A DNA stretch of 64,000 bases from Bacteroidaceae bacterium (GCA_017448825.1 JAFSKR010000044.1:1-64000); one strand, 5' to 3'; positions 32,174-40,944 are shown, counted from the stretch's first letter. The notes: generated by a model from the sequence alone, not told the origin. Numbers and translations: made by a program.

Positions 32174-34408
32174 CTATTCGGCTTCTAAGTAGAGGACGCG
32201 GCTTGCCCAGTCGTTTTTCTTGTGGTAATCGACATCGTGGGAATAGGGCACTTCGAGTCCGTTTGCCATGAGGTACTGACCTGTGAAGGTCTTGCCTTCG
32301 TAGGGCAGCGGCTGGTTGTCGATGCGGTTGAGTTCATGCACCACGTAACGACGCTGTGGGTCGAGGCCTGCCATTTTGATGCGGGGGAAGTGCTGGTTGA
32401 CGAAGGTTTCGAGTTTATACCAGTAGAAGACTGCCTTGTCTTTCAGTTCGCTCACATACATGAGGCTGGCGAGGTTGTCGCCTTCGTAGGGGGAGTGGAG
32501 GCGGTAGAGGTCGCCAAACTGCACGACGGGACGGATACGCTTGTAGTCGGCGATGGCTTGCTTGCCTATCATCTTCTCTTCGTCGGTCATGTTCTTGGGT
32601 TGTATCTCCATGCCAAGACGACCACTCATGGCAACGTCGCATCGGAACTTGAAGGCGGTGGTGCGGAAGGTCTGGTGGTTGGGGGTGGCGGAGATGTGGC
32701 TTGCCATGGCGATGGCAGGGAAGAAGTAGGAGGTGCCCCACTGCATGAAGACGCGCTGGAGGGCATCGGTGTCGTCGCTGACCCAGAACTCGTCGAAGTA
32801 GGGTAGGAGGGCGTAGTTGGCGCGTCCCCCGCCCGAGGCACAGTCTTGGATGACGACATCGGGATATTTGTCGCGGATGCGCTGGCACACTTTGATGAGT
32901 CCCTCATGGTAGGCGATGTAGAGGTGGCTTTGGTCTTCCTTGGAGAGGTACTGGCTGCCGTGGTTCATCACGGGTGCGTTGGCATCCCACTTGATGTAGG
33001 CGATGTTGGGGTATTTGGAGAGGAGGTTATCGACAATGCTGAACACGAAGTCTTGCACTTTGGGGTTGGCGAGGTCGAGCACCACTTGTGTGCCGCCACG
33101 ACCGAGGACGGGTTCACGACCAGGTGCCTTGAGAATCCAGTCGGGGTGCTGCTCGTAGAGTTCGGAGGTTGTGTTGGACATCTCGGGTTCTATCCAGATG
33201 CCGAACTTCACACCGTTTTTCTTGGCATCGCGCAGCAGGCCTTCGATGCCTTCGGGCAGTTTGCGTTTATCTACCACCCAGTCGCCAAGGGATGAGTTGT
33301 CGGTGTTGCGTGGATATTTGTCGCCAAACCAACCGTCGTCCATGACGAAGAGTTCACCACCCATCGAGGCGATGTCGGCCATCATCTGGTCCATGCCTTG
33401 TTGGTTGATGTCGAAATAGACGCCTTCCCACGAGTTGAGCAGGATGTCGCGTGCCTGGTCTCCGTGGCGCAGTTGGTACTTGCGTGCCCAACGGTGGTAG
33501 TTGCGTGAGGCTCCCGAAAGGCCTTCGTGGGTGAAGGTATAGGCAACGTGTGGAGTAGTCAGTGTCTCGCCTTTCTTCAGATGGTACTCTGAGTTGTCGG
33601 GGTTGATGCCAGCAAAGTAGTAGTGGTATTCGGTGTCGTCGGTGTCGATGGTGATGCGGTAGTTCCCGGAATACATCAGGGCGGCACCTATCACGTCACC
33701 TTCGTTCTCGCGGCCGTAGCCGTCGAGCGAGAACATCACCTCTTGGCGGTCGGTGGTGGCGTTGCGCAGTCCGTCCTTGTTCTTGATTTCGAGGATGCCG
33801 TTGTTGAGCGGCTCGGCGGTGAGTTGTGCTTCGCTTGCCCATGAGCCGTGAAAGTGGTGTGCATAGACGTTGCCGCGACGGATGGGGAGACAGGATGAGT
33901 AAAACTGGGTGAGGGTGACGGTGGCTTTTTCGCTGTTGGTCACGTCAGTCCAGCACTCTATCATATCGACATCGTTGTATGCCTGATAGTAGAGGTGGAC
34001 AATGTTGGGATAGAGGGGGTCTTTGAGGGTGATGGTGAGGCGTTCGCCCGTGCGGTTGGCACCATTGGGTGCCTTGTCAGAGATGGAGGTCTTTGTCCAG
34101 TTTTCCACCAGCAGTTGGGTGGAGAGGTTGCCATCGGCATGGCGCATGGCAAAGGCGGTCTCGCTCTGTGTGTGGGTGGCACCATAGGCAGGATAGATTT
34201 CGAGGTGGCTCCAGTTGGCGTTAGTTGGTTCAGGCAGGGAAGCTAAGTCGCTGGTACTCAACTTTTCGCCATAATAAACGAACTTGGGTTCACCACCTTT
34301 CCAGAGGTCAAGCACTAAGGTGTTGTGAGGGGTGGACAGTTCCACCTTCTCGGCATTTGCTGTCAAACACAGCAGCGCGGATAACGATAAAAGCAATGTT
34401 TTCTTCAT
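32174..34408 (-). CDS. GH36 alpha-galactosidase, exported
   Basis: A 744-residue enzyme with a signal peptide ending near TANA (residue 19). The GH36 hallmarks are present: DDGWFG near 357-362, FGIWIEPEM at 402-410, the nucleophile Asp475 in YIKWDANAPVM, the CASGGGR motif at 523-529 and the acid/base Asp546 in FWVSDDTDALQR. It would remove alpha-1,6-galactosyl branches from galactomanno-oligosaccharides in the periplasm. It is the last gene of the mannan cluster, 51 bases after the mannose-6-phosphate isomerase gene. Length agrees with Bacteroidales GH36 enzymes. Confidence 0.93.
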   Translation of the reverse strand: MKKTLLLSLSALLCLTANAEKVELSTPHNTLVLDLWKGGEPKFVYYGEKLSTSDLASLPEPTNANWSHLEIYPAYGATHTQSETAFAMRHADGNLSTQLLVENWTKTSISDKAPNGANRTGERLTITLKDPLYPNIVHLYYQAYNDVDMIECWTDVTNSEKATVTLTQFYSSCLPIRRGNVYAHHFHGSWASEAQLTAEPLNNGILEIKNKDGLRNATTDRQEVMFSLDGYGRENEGDVIGAALMYSGNYRITIDTDDTEYHYYFAGINPDNSEYHLKKGETLTTPHVAYTFTHEGLSGASRNYHRWARKYQLRHGDQARDILLNSWEGVYFDINQQGMDQMMADIASMGGELFVMDDGWFGDKYPRNTDNSSLGDWVVDKRKLPEGIEGLLRDAKKNGVKFGIWIEPEMSNTTSELYEQHPDWILKAPGREPVLGRGGTQVVLDLANPKVQDFVFSIVDNLLSKYPNIAYIKWDANAPVMNHGSQYLSKEDQSHLYIAYHEGLIKVCQRIRDKYPDVVIQDCASGGGRANYALLPYFDEFWVSDDTDALQRVFMQWGTSYFFPAIAMASHISATPNHQTFRTTAFKFRCDVAMSGRLGMEIQPKNMTDEEKMIGKQAIADYKRIRPVVQFGDLYRLHSPYEGDNLASLMYVSELKDKAVFYWYKLETFVNQHFPRIKMAGLDPQRRYVVHELNRIDNQPLPYEGKTFTGQYLMANGLEVPYSHDVDYHKKNDWASRVLYLEAE

Positions 34409-34451
34409 GGGTTCTAAGTTTTATGTGGATGAACAATATGCGCTCCTTTTT

Positions 34452-34472
34452 ATCATTTATCATTTATCATTT
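34452..34472. repeat. Three tandem copies of a 7-bp unit over a stop codon
   Basis: ATCATTT occurs three times in tandem (34452-34472). The stop of the mannose-6-phosphate isomerase gene lies inside the middle copy. Seven is not a multiple of three, so on the minus strand the array carries stop codons in successive frames. Copy number could vary without changing the protein. Confidence 0.75.
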
Positions 34473-35425
34473 AGCGAAGCACATAGGAAGGTGGCGTTGC
34501 CTGTGATGTGAAGGATGTTGTCACAGGCGGGTACGAGCAGGGTCTCGCCTTGGTGTGCCTTGATTCCATTGATGTGGGCTTCGCCCGTGAGACAGATGAC
34601 GATGACAAAGGAATTGGTCTGATAGTCCACTTCGGCTGTGCCTTCCACCACCAGACGATGCACCTTGAAGTAGGGACATTCCACCAGCTTTGTGTTAGGG
34701 TTGGTTGTTTCGTAGTGGGTTCGGTAGTCGGAGCTGACGGTGTAGTCGATGGCGTTTTTGGCCTGTTCGACATGAAGTTCACGAGGGTGCCCATTCGCAT
34801 CGCGGCGGTCGAAGTCGTAGATACGATAGGTGATGTCGCTGGTCTGTTGGATTTCGACGAGGAAGTTGCCTGCACCGATGGAATGCACACGTCCGGCTGG
34901 GAGAAAGAACACATCACCCTCATGGCTTTGGTGGGTTGCCACTACGTCCATGAAAGTGTTGTTGCGGACAAGTCGCTCGTAGTCCTGAGGGGTAATCGCT
35001 TGGTTCAGACCTGCATGGATTTTCGCATGGGGAGCGGCATGCATGACATACCACATCTCTGTCTTGCCTGCGCATCCATGACGCTGTTGCGCCAACTGGT
35101 CGTTGGGATGTACCTGTACGGAGAGGTCTTGGCGAGAGTCGATGAACTTGATGAGGAGGGGAAAGTTGGTGCCGTATTTCTCATAGGCGGTGTTGCCCAC
35201 CAAGGTTCCTTTGTAGTGGTCGATGAGTTGTGGAAGGGTCATGCCGAGGTCGTTGTCTTCGGACAATCCACGGGGGGCAGTTACGCTCTCATGTCCTGGC
35301 ACACCGCTGATTTCCCAACTTTCACCAATGTTGGTGAGGTCAGTTGCAATACCCTTGAAGGCTGCGATTTTCTCACCGCCCCAAATGGTTTCTTTCAGAT
35401 ATGGCTTGAATTTGTATGGCTTCAT
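34460..35425 (-). CDS. manA: Mannose-6-phosphate isomerase, class I
   Basis: A 321-residue cytoplasmic zinc enzyme interconverting mannose-6-P and fructose-6-P. The N-terminus KFKPYLKETIWGGEKI and the zinc-site segments QVHPNDQLAQQRHG (His106), KTEMWYVM (Glu123) and HAGLNQ are diagnostic. It channels mannose from the mannan pathway into glycolysis. It starts three bases after the epimerase stop and is followed by GH36. The short bacterial length (about 320) is normal for this subgroup. Confidence 0.93.
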   Translation of the reverse strand: MKPYKFKPYLKETIWGGEKIAAFKGIATDLTNIGESWEISGVPGHESVTAPRGLSEDNDLGMTLPQLIDHYKGTLVGNTAYEKYGTNFPLLIKFIDSRQDLSVQVHPNDQLAQQRHGCAGKTEMWYVMHAAPHAKIHAGLNQAITPQDYERLVRNNTFMDVVATHQSHEGDVFFLPAGRVHSIGAGNFLVEIQQTSDITYRIYDFDRRDANGHPRELHVEQAKNAIDYTVSSDYRTHYETTNPNTKLVECPYFKVHRLVVEGTAEVDYQTNSFVIVICLTGEAHINGIKAHQGETLLVPACDNILHITGNATFLCASLNDK

Positions 35426-35428
35426 ATA

Positions 35429-36700
35429 TTAAAATCTTTCAATCACTTCAAGGCACATACGGCTGTTGTGATAGGGGCACTTCCAGAAGCCTGCCTTGTC
35501 GTCCTTGCGGTTGATGTTGCCTTCGGGGTCGCGGCTCCAGAACCATTCGCCACCTTCACGGTCGATGAGGTTCGTCTTGATGTAGTTCCAGCAACGGAGG
35601 GCTTTCTCTGCGGCATCGGTGTCGCCGAAGTATTGGTAGATATTGGCCCAACCCACTACATTCTCAGCCTGTACCCACCAGTGCCGGTCAGTGTCCACGT
35701 GACCTGTGTCCAAATTGGCTTCGTGAAGCATGGAACCATCGGGGTTCAGACCTTTCTCGGAAGCTTTCGCCACCAGTTGCACGATGGGTTCCACTTTGGC
35801 GAGTACCTTGCTGTCGCCCAGCACGAGGGCGGCTTCATGCAGCAGCCAAGAACACTCGATGTCGTGACCGTAGCTTTCCAGATGACCAGCACCGCGTGTC
35901 CAGTCCATGTCGAAGAAGAGGTCGAGGTGGTGGGTCTCGGGGTTGAGGATGCGGTCTGTGAAGATGTCGATGAGGTTGCGGACAGCTGTTTCGACACGGT
36001 CGAGTGTCTCTTGTGGCACACTGATGCCCGTGGGGAGTATCGCCCCGATGGAGGGCACGTAGTCGCAAGACTCAGCACGATGCAGCTCTTTCAGGCAACG
36101 GAGCAGGTTGGTGTATGGTTCGATGATGTGCAGGTGTGTGTTCTGCGACTTGGGGTAGTTGGCATCAAGGTCGGAGAGGCGCATATCGGCGATGGGCTGC
36201 CAGTCGCGGGTCATGGCCTCAATATAGCCGTTGTGCTCGTGGTCAAGGGCGTGTTCCTCGATGCAGTCGAAGAGGGCAAGGGCATAGTCGAGTGCCTCTC
36301 GGTCGCCTGTGGCACGGACGTATTCGCTCAGGCCGTAGAGCATGAAGCCCAACGCGTAGAACTGTTTTTTCGTGTCTTGTGGATGCCCTAGATAGTCCAC
36401 GCTCCAGAAAGTGCCCCCATGCTTTTCGTCCCAAAAATGCTGCAAGATGTAGTCTTTGGCACGGGTGGCTGCGGTGAGGTATGCAGACTTGCCCAGCACA
36501 CGGTAGGCTGCACTGAACGACCAGAGGATACGGGCATTGAGGATACCACCCTTGTCAGCTGTCGGCACCAGTGTCCCGTCACCTTTCATCTGTCCGTAGA
36601 ATCCGCCGTTGTCACGGTCTTGCATTTTGTCAAGCCAGAAGGAGAGGATGTTGTCTTCCAGCACCTCCAGCATCTCTTGTTTCATGGTTGCAAACGTCAT
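35429..36700 (-). CDS. AGE-family cellobiose/mannobiose 2-epimerase
   Basis: A 423-residue cytoplasmic (alpha/alpha)6-barrel enzyme. Conserved AGE catalytic histidine motifs are visible: HEHNGYIEAM, SQNTHLHIIEPYTNLLR, GHDIECSWLLHEAA and RHWWVQAE. In this cluster it most likely converts beta-1,4-mannobiose to mannosylglucose, the substrate of the GH130 phosphorylase, as shown for the Bacteroides fragilis pathway. Cellobiose to glucosylmannose is the alternative activity of the same family. ATG at 36685 is a possible alternative start. It lies 62 bases after the symporter and 3 bases before manA. Confidence 0.9.
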   Translation of the reverse strand: MTFATMKQEMLEVLEDNILSFWLDKMQDRDNGGFYGQMKGDGTLVPTADKGGILNARILWSFSAAYRVLGKSAYLTAATRAKDYILQHFWDEKHGGTFWSVDYLGHPQDTKKQFYALGFMLYGLSEYVRATGDREALDYALALFDCIEEHALDHEHNGYIEAMTRDWQPIADMRLSDLDANYPKSQNTHLHIIEPYTNLLRCLKELHRAESCDYVPSIGAILPTGISVPQETLDRVETAVRNLIDIFTDRILNPETHHLDLFFDMDWTRGAGHLESYGHDIECSWLLHEAALVLGDSKVLAKVEPIVQLVAKASEKGLNPDGSMLHEANLDTGHVDTDRHWWVQAENVVGWANIYQYFGDTDAAEKALRCWNYIKTNLIDREGGEWFWSRDPEGNINRKDDKAGFWKCPYHNSRMCLEVIERF

Positions 36701-36725
36701 AAGGATAATAGATAGGAAAGCAGTG

Positions 36726-36747
36726 CCCTCCCCCGAATGGAGGAGGG
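36726..36747. repeat. Intergenic GC-rich palindrome resembling in-frame insertions
   Basis: CCCTCC pairs with GGAGG/GGAGGG around CCCGAAT between the symporter and epimerase genes. The core CTCCCCCGAA(T)GGAGGAG is almost the same as the sequence inserted in the GH130 gene at 39040-39069. It has no T-run and is unlikely to be a terminator. Confidence 0.5.
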
Positions 36748-36762
36748 ACGCTGCGATGGTGG

Positions 36763-38136
36763 TTATTCAGTATCGGTACTTAATTTCAGTTTGAAGGTGA
36801 TTTCATCCATCTTCTTGCGAGTCAGTGGGTAGAAGATGAGCACTAACATCATGAAGAGGGCAATACCTGCCGGAATCCAGCTGATGGTCAGCTTCATACC
36901 TAAGATGGCACTGTCGGCTTGCTCGACGGCATTGGGGACGAGGCCGAAGGCATCAAGAATCATCAGCACGGCCGAGCCAGCCACGGCACCACCCAACTTC
37001 TGGGCAAACGAGCCTGAAGAGAAGATGAGGCCTGTGCAGTTGGCATTGTCCTTCCAACGGGCGTAGTCTGCCACATCCGCATACATAGACCATACGAGTG
37101 GACTCATGATACCTGTGAAGATGCTGATGATGATTTGGAGCAGCAACATCAAGATGAAGCCAGTGTTGGAGAGTGGCATATAGAAGAAGATGATGCTGAA
37201 CACGACCAGTGCGGCACAAGAGAGGATGAAAGTGGATTTCTTGCCCAGTTTCTTGGCAACGGGTACGGCGATGACAACACCTGCCATGTTGCACACTTCA
37301 CCGACTGCAAGGAAGAGGCCGGCAAAGAAGATGAAACTGGTCAAACCCAAGTCGATGTTCACGTTCTCGCCGATGTAGTACTTGAAGTAGTAAGCTACCG
37401 TTGAACCACGTACGGTATTGAAGAGGTTGGTACAAACGGATGCCAGCGTGAGTGTCCACCAAGGCAGGTTGCTGAGCAATGACTTGAAGTCGTTGCCGAG
37501 ACCAGTCGGGGTGACTTTGATGTGCTCTTTGGTCAAGGCAAAACTGGTCAAGAAAAGCACCAAGCACATACAGGCGATGACAATCATGGCGTGCTGCCAA
37601 GCTTCTGCCACGGAGCCTACTTGGTCTTGGAAGAAACTGCACAGCGGCTCCCAGGCGAAGAGTGCCACGAACGAACCGGCGTATGCGAAGAACATACGGA
37701 AGGAGGAGAACACTGTCTTCTCGTCGGAGTCGTCCGTCACCACACCCAGCATGGAGGCGTAGGGTACGTTGATGCCTGTATAGACTGTCATCATGAGGAT
37801 GTAGGTGCAGTATGCCCAGATGAGTTTGCCATTTTCCTCAAGGTTGGGTGTAGTGAACAACAGCACACCCGCAATGGCAAACGGGGCGGCGAACCACAAC
37901 AAGTATGGACGATATTTGCCCCATCGGGTCTGTGTTCGGTCGGCGATTACACCCATCATCGGGTCGCTTACGGTGTCCCAAATACGTGTGATGAACATGA
38001 GTGTGGCGGTCTGAGCGAGACTCAGTTCGAACACATCTGAATAGAAGATGGGAAGATAGTAACTGAAAATCTTCCAAAACATGGAACTTGACGTGTCGCC
38101 AAGACCGTAACCGATTTTTTCTTTCAGTGAAGCCAT
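36763..38136 (-). CDS. GPH-family sugar:cation symporter
   Basis: A 457-residue inner-membrane carrier with about twelve hydrophobic segments. The frame is open to 38217, but the ATG at 38136 (MASLKEKIGYGLGDTSSSMFWK) matches the conserved GPH N-terminus, and the extra 27 residues would cover the promoter, so the shorter start is chosen. Motifs GYGLGD, WDTVSDPMMGVIADRT and ADVADYARWK are typical of glycoside-pentoside-hexuronide symporters. It would import mannobiose or other manno-oligosaccharides from the periplasm with Na+ or H+. It is the first gene after an internal promoter and operator-like palindrome, so the transporter-to-GH36 genes may be controlled apart from GH26-GH130. Confidence 0.9.
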   Translation of the reverse strand: MASLKEKIGYGLGDTSSSMFWKIFSYYLPIFYSDVFELSLAQTATLMFITRIWDTVSDPMMGVIADRTQTRWGKYRPYLLWFAAPFAIAGVLLFTTPNLEENGKLIWAYCTYILMMTVYTGINVPYASMLGVVTDDSDEKTVFSSFRMFFAYAGSFVALFAWEPLCSFFQDQVGSVAEAWQHAMIVIACMCLVLFLTSFALTKEHIKVTPTGLGNDFKSLLSNLPWWTLTLASVCTNLFNTVRGSTVAYYFKYYIGENVNIDLGLTSFIFFAGLFLAVGEVCNMAGVVIAVPVAKKLGKKSTFILSCAALVVFSIIFFYMPLSNTGFILMLLLQIIISIFTGIMSPLVWSMYADVADYARWKDNANCTGLIFSSGSFAQKLGGAVAGSAVLMILDAFGLVPNAVEQADSAILGMKLTISWIPAGIALFMMLVLIFYPLTRKKMDEITFKLKLSTDTE

Positions 38137-38166
38137 TTTATAAAAGGGTTTTAGTAGAGTCAGCTG

Positions 38167-38215
38167 CAAAGATAAGGATTTTATTTCAGATTCAAACGAT
38201 TCTGAAATAAAATCC
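38167..38215 (-). promoter_or_regulatory. Internal promoter with operator-like palindrome before symporter gene
   Basis: Minus-strand TATCTTTG (plus 38167-38174) and TTTG (plus 38193-38196) are 18 nt apart, a good Bacteroidetes promoter. A perfect 15-bp inverted repeat, GGATTTTATTTCAGA at 38176-38190 and its complement at 38201-38215 with a 10-base spacer, brackets the -33 element. A regulator bound there would cover the polymerase contacts. It begins six bases after the GH130 stop, so it may also weakly attenuate read-through. Confidence 0.65.
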
Positions 38216-38220
38216 ATTGA

Positions 38221-39435
38221 TTATTTGCGATTCTTTGCCACTAATTTCTTGATTGTCTCCACAGAAACTGCTGTAGCATACCCATCAGCAGGTGTATTCA
38301 TGCAATAATCTATCAATCTTCCAACGGTGGAAGTGGCCACGTGCATGCGGGTGTCGCTTGATGCGTAGTAGATGAGCACACGCTCGTCGTCGGTGTGGAG
38401 ACCGTCGGCAGGTTCACCGTCGGCAATCCAGCCATTGGCAAACGCCACGTTCATCACGTCGCCGATATATTCCCAACCTTCGGGCACGAGGAAGAAGCCT
38501 CCTGGCTGTGCGATGACACGGGTCGGGTCGTCAAGGGCGGTCATGTACATATATAAGACATAGCGAAGTCCGCTGGCACAGCCACGAACGCCATGTGCCA
38601 AGTGCAACCAGCCCTTGGTGGTCTTGATGGGATGAGGCCCCTCGCCGTTCTTCACCTCCATGATGGTGTGGTAGTGGCGTGCGTTGATGATTTGTTCTTC
38701 TTTCACTTCGGCATGTTCGATATCGTCGATGAGTGCCCAGCCAATACCACCTCCAGAGCCTGTGTCGATGAAGCCATCCTGCGGACGGGTATAGAAAGCA
38801 TACTTGCCATTCACGAACTCGGGATGCAACACCACATTGCGCTGTTGGCTTCGGGTCTTCAGGTCGGGCAGACGCTGCCACGTCTTGAAGTCCTTCGTAC
38901 GGGCGATGGCAGCCGTGGCAGTGGCGGCACTGAGGTCGCCTGGCTGACTGTCGTCGTGACGTTCGGCACAGAACACGCCATACACCCACCCGTCTTCATG
39001 TGCCGTGAGACGCATATCATAGATGTTGATGGCGGGATTCTCTCCTCCTTCGGGGGAGTCGGAGGGAGCTTCTGGCATGGTGATAGGCTCGTCCCAGAAG
39101 CGGAAATTGTCCACTCCGTTGGGCGATTCTGCCACCGCAAAGAAACTCTTGCGGTCGGCTCCTTCCACACGCACCACCAACAGATACTTTCCCTGCCACT
39201 TGATGGCACCACTGTTCAGCGTGGCATTCATCATGATGCGCTGCATCAGATAGGGGTTGTCCTGCTCACAGAAGTCATATCGCCATTCCAATGGCGTATG
39301 CTCAGCGGTCAGGATTGGATGTTCATACTTATCATAAATGCCGTTGCCCCATGCCTTCTGTACGTTAGGGCGGGTGAGCAGTTCCTCGTGGTGAGCACGA
39401 AGAGCCTGCACTTTCTGTTCAAACTCTGCTGACAT
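38221..39435 (-). CDS. GH130 4-O-beta-mannosylglucose phosphorylase
   Basis: A 404-residue cytoplasmic enzyme (no signal peptide) that phosphorolyses mannosyl-glucose to mannose-1-P and glucose. Family signatures include LEWRYDFCEQDNPYLMQR, the proton-donor Asp140 in NIYDMRLTAHEDGW, RNVVLHPEFV, ARHYHTIMEVKNGEGP and HLAHGVRGCASGLRYVLY. It is second in the mannan cluster, two bases after GH26. An in-frame Pro/Ser/Gly/Glu-rich insertion just before the catalytic Asp (about residues 122-131) is unusual. The nearby epimerase supports the mannosylglucose specificity over other GH130 activities. Confidence 0.92.
   Translation of the reverse strand: MSAEFEQKVQALRAHHEELLTRPNVQKAWGNGIYDKYEHPILTAEHTPLEWRYDFCEQDNPYLMQRIMMNATLNSGAIKWQGKYLLVVRVEGADRKSFFAVAESPNGVDNFRFWDEPITMPEAPSDSPEGGENPAINIYDMRLTAHEDGWVYGVFCAERHDDSQPGDLSAATATAAIARTKDFKTWQRLPDLKTRSQQRNVVLHPEFVNGKYAFYTRPQDGFIDTGSGGGIGWALIDDIEHAEVKEEQIINARHYHTIMEVKNGEGPHPIKTTKGWLHLAHGVRGCASGLRYVLYMYMTALDDPTRVIAQPGGFFLVPEGWEYIGDVMNVAFANGWIADGEPADGLHTDDERVLIYYASSDTRMHVATSTVGRLIDYCMNTPADGYATAVSVETIKKLVAKNRK
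39040..39069 (-). repeat. In-frame palindromic insertion inside GH130
   Basis: Thirty bases coding APSDSPEGGE lie between ITMPE and the conserved NIYDMRL block. The DNA is an imperfect palindrome (CTCCCTCC ... GGAGGAGAG) almost the same as the intergenic palindrome at 36726-36747. It is predicted to form a surface loop close to the active site. Boundaries are approximate. Confidence 0.5.
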
Positions 39436-39437
39436 CT

Positions 39438-40586
39438 CTACTTGATTTTCTTTATATCGTTGTTAAACATGAAGTTCTTCTGTTGCGCCCATGCCTTGAA
39501 GTCGTCGGCGGTTGTGGTTTGCAGGGCAGCACCGAAGTGGTCTTTCTTATAGTTGCGCCAAGGCAGGAAGTAGCATACGGGATATTGCTCGATGACGGGC
39601 TTGAACACGCGCTGCCACCACGTGGCGTCGGGTGAGTTCTGATAGCCACATTCAGTCAAGGCGATGAGTTTGCCATGCTGCTGAGCGATGGAGGTGATGA
39701 GGGCAAGGTCGGCATTGAGCGATGTTACGAAGTCTGCTTCCGTGCCCCACTGGTAGGCATCCTCGCCGATGAGGTCGATGCGGTCGTCACCCGGATAGCG
39801 TTTCAACCATGCCTCTTCTGTCCAGTTGCCTTGCAGGTTGGGCGAGTACGACCACAGCAGGTTGGTGGGCAACACGTTGTTGATGTAGTCTTGTGTCATG
39901 TTCCACAGCGCATGAAACTCTTCGTCGCTGCACAGGTTCTGTCCCCACCAGAACCACGAACCGTTATTCTCGTGGTAGGGACGGAAGATGACGGGAATGG
40001 GGTTGCCTTTCGCATCCTTCAGCGTCAGCAGAAAGTCTGCCACACGCTTCAACCATCCCATGTATTTGGCGTGATGGCTACCTCCAGGAAGGATGCTCTT
40101 GACGGTGGTCTTCGGGTCAATCACTTGTTTCGCAAGGGCATCCTGCCCAATCTTCTTTAAGGCAGCCACTGCCTCGTTGTAAGCGGTGGTGTCATTCTGT
40201 ATCCATGCTGTTGTGCCCAACAACGGATTGCGTGGATGCCACGAGATAGTGATGATGCCGCCACGCTGATGGTGAGCGATGATTTCTTCGTGAATGCGCT
40301 GGAAGGGTACGCTGTCAAGATTCTTCGCGTCACCCATCTCGATGCCGCCTAGGTCGAAGCCCATCACGGCAGGATAGTCGCCCACGAGTTCCTTGGTGTC
40401 AGAACGTCCCAAGTCCCAATCCCATGTGAGTCCATAGAAAGGGTCGTCTTGGTGACCATACATATAGCCTTTTTTCTGCAATTTTTGCAGACGCTCCAGC
40501 AGTTGTTGAGCAGGGGTTTTCGTCGCTGCCTGCAAACTGCAAGTCATTGCCATTGCCACAGCCAGTATAACCATTTTCATTTTCAT
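39438..40586 (-). CDS. GH26 endo-beta-1,4-mannanase, exported
   Basis: A 382-residue enzyme with a signal peptide ending near LQAAT (about residue 21). GH26 features are clear: YMYGHQDDPFYG, GGIITISWHPRNP, acid/base Glu206 in RPYHENNGSWFWWG and nucleophile Glu312 in ALTECGYQ. There is no lipobox Cys at a normal site (Cys16 lies in the hydrophobic core of the signal), so a periplasmic or secreted location is likely. It would release mannobiose from beta-mannan. It is the first gene of the mannan cluster and has a -7 element at 40633-40640. Confidence 0.92.
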   Translation of the reverse strand: MKMKMVILAVAMAMTCSLQAATKTPAQQLLERLQKLQKKGYMYGHQDDPFYGLTWDWDLGRSDTKELVGDYPAVMGFDLGGIEMGDAKNLDSVPFQRIHEEIIAHHQRGGIITISWHPRNPLLGTTAWIQNDTTAYNEAVAALKKIGQDALAKQVIDPKTTVKSILPGGSHHAKYMGWLKRVADFLLTLKDAKGNPIPVIFRPYHENNGSWFWWGQNLCSDEEFHALWNMTQDYINNVLPTNLLWSYSPNLQGNWTEEAWLKRYPGDDRIDLIGEDAYQWGTEADFVTSLNADLALITSIAQQHGKLIALTECGYQNSPDATWWQRVFKPVIEQYPVCYFLPWRNYKKDHFGAALQTTTADDFKAWAQQKNFMFNNDIKKIK

Positions 40587-40632
40587 AATTGGTATTGATT
40601 TTGTTAGTTTACTTTTTGTACGATATCAAGTG

Positions 40633-40640
40633 CAAAGTTA
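40633..40640 (-). promoter_or_regulatory. -7 promoter element upstream of GH26
   Basis: Minus-strand TAACTTTG is an exact TAnnTTTG match 47 bases before the GH26 ATG. No TTTG-like element was seen 19-20 nt upstream, which could mean dependence on an activator. Confidence 0.5.
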
Positions 40641-40887
40641 CACCATTCCTGTTGACCATCCTTTGCCTTTATTATCCAATATTTGTATTTTTCAAGAAAA
40701 ATGCTTCTTATGGAGCAAGTGACACTCCCTGCATCTTATTAGAATGACTTCCCGTATGTTATTTATTTCATATCGGGCAAATGAATGTTTTCACATCCCT
40801 GTAGCGTATAACATGACATTTTCGTGTTGTCAAACTCTTATTGGGGGGGATTTGTCGTTAGGAGCAAGAATAGTTTGGTGTAGAAAC

Positions 40888-40920
40888 AAAAAAAGGGAGG
40901 CTCCGATGTCGGAGCCTCCC
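40888..40920 (-). terminator. Rho-independent terminator for the secreted-protein gene
   Basis: GGGAGGCTCCGA (40895-40906) pairs perfectly with TCGGAGCCTCCC (40909-40920); on the minus strand the stem is followed by seven T. It lies about 150 bases beyond the stop at 41072, downstream of the duplicated 3'-end segment. Confidence 0.85.
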
Positions 40921-40944
40921 TGAGTCGATTGGAAATTAATTGTT

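Noticed and set aside
31850..32188. Plus-strand 112-codon frame with hydrophobic start
   Set aside because: It is opposite the TPR lipoprotein remnant, whose signal peptide and TPR-like pieces on the minus strand are much more convincing.
34452..34472. 7-bp tandem array as a phase-variation switch for manA
   Set aside because: The array lies at the stop codon and repeat-number changes would leave the protein almost unchanged.
34508..36391. Plus-strand frame of 627 codons opposite manA and the epimerase gene
   Set aside because: It spans two genes with strong family motifs on the other strand; composition (Val, His, Phe, Glu rich) is typical of an antisense shadow in GC-balanced coding DNA.
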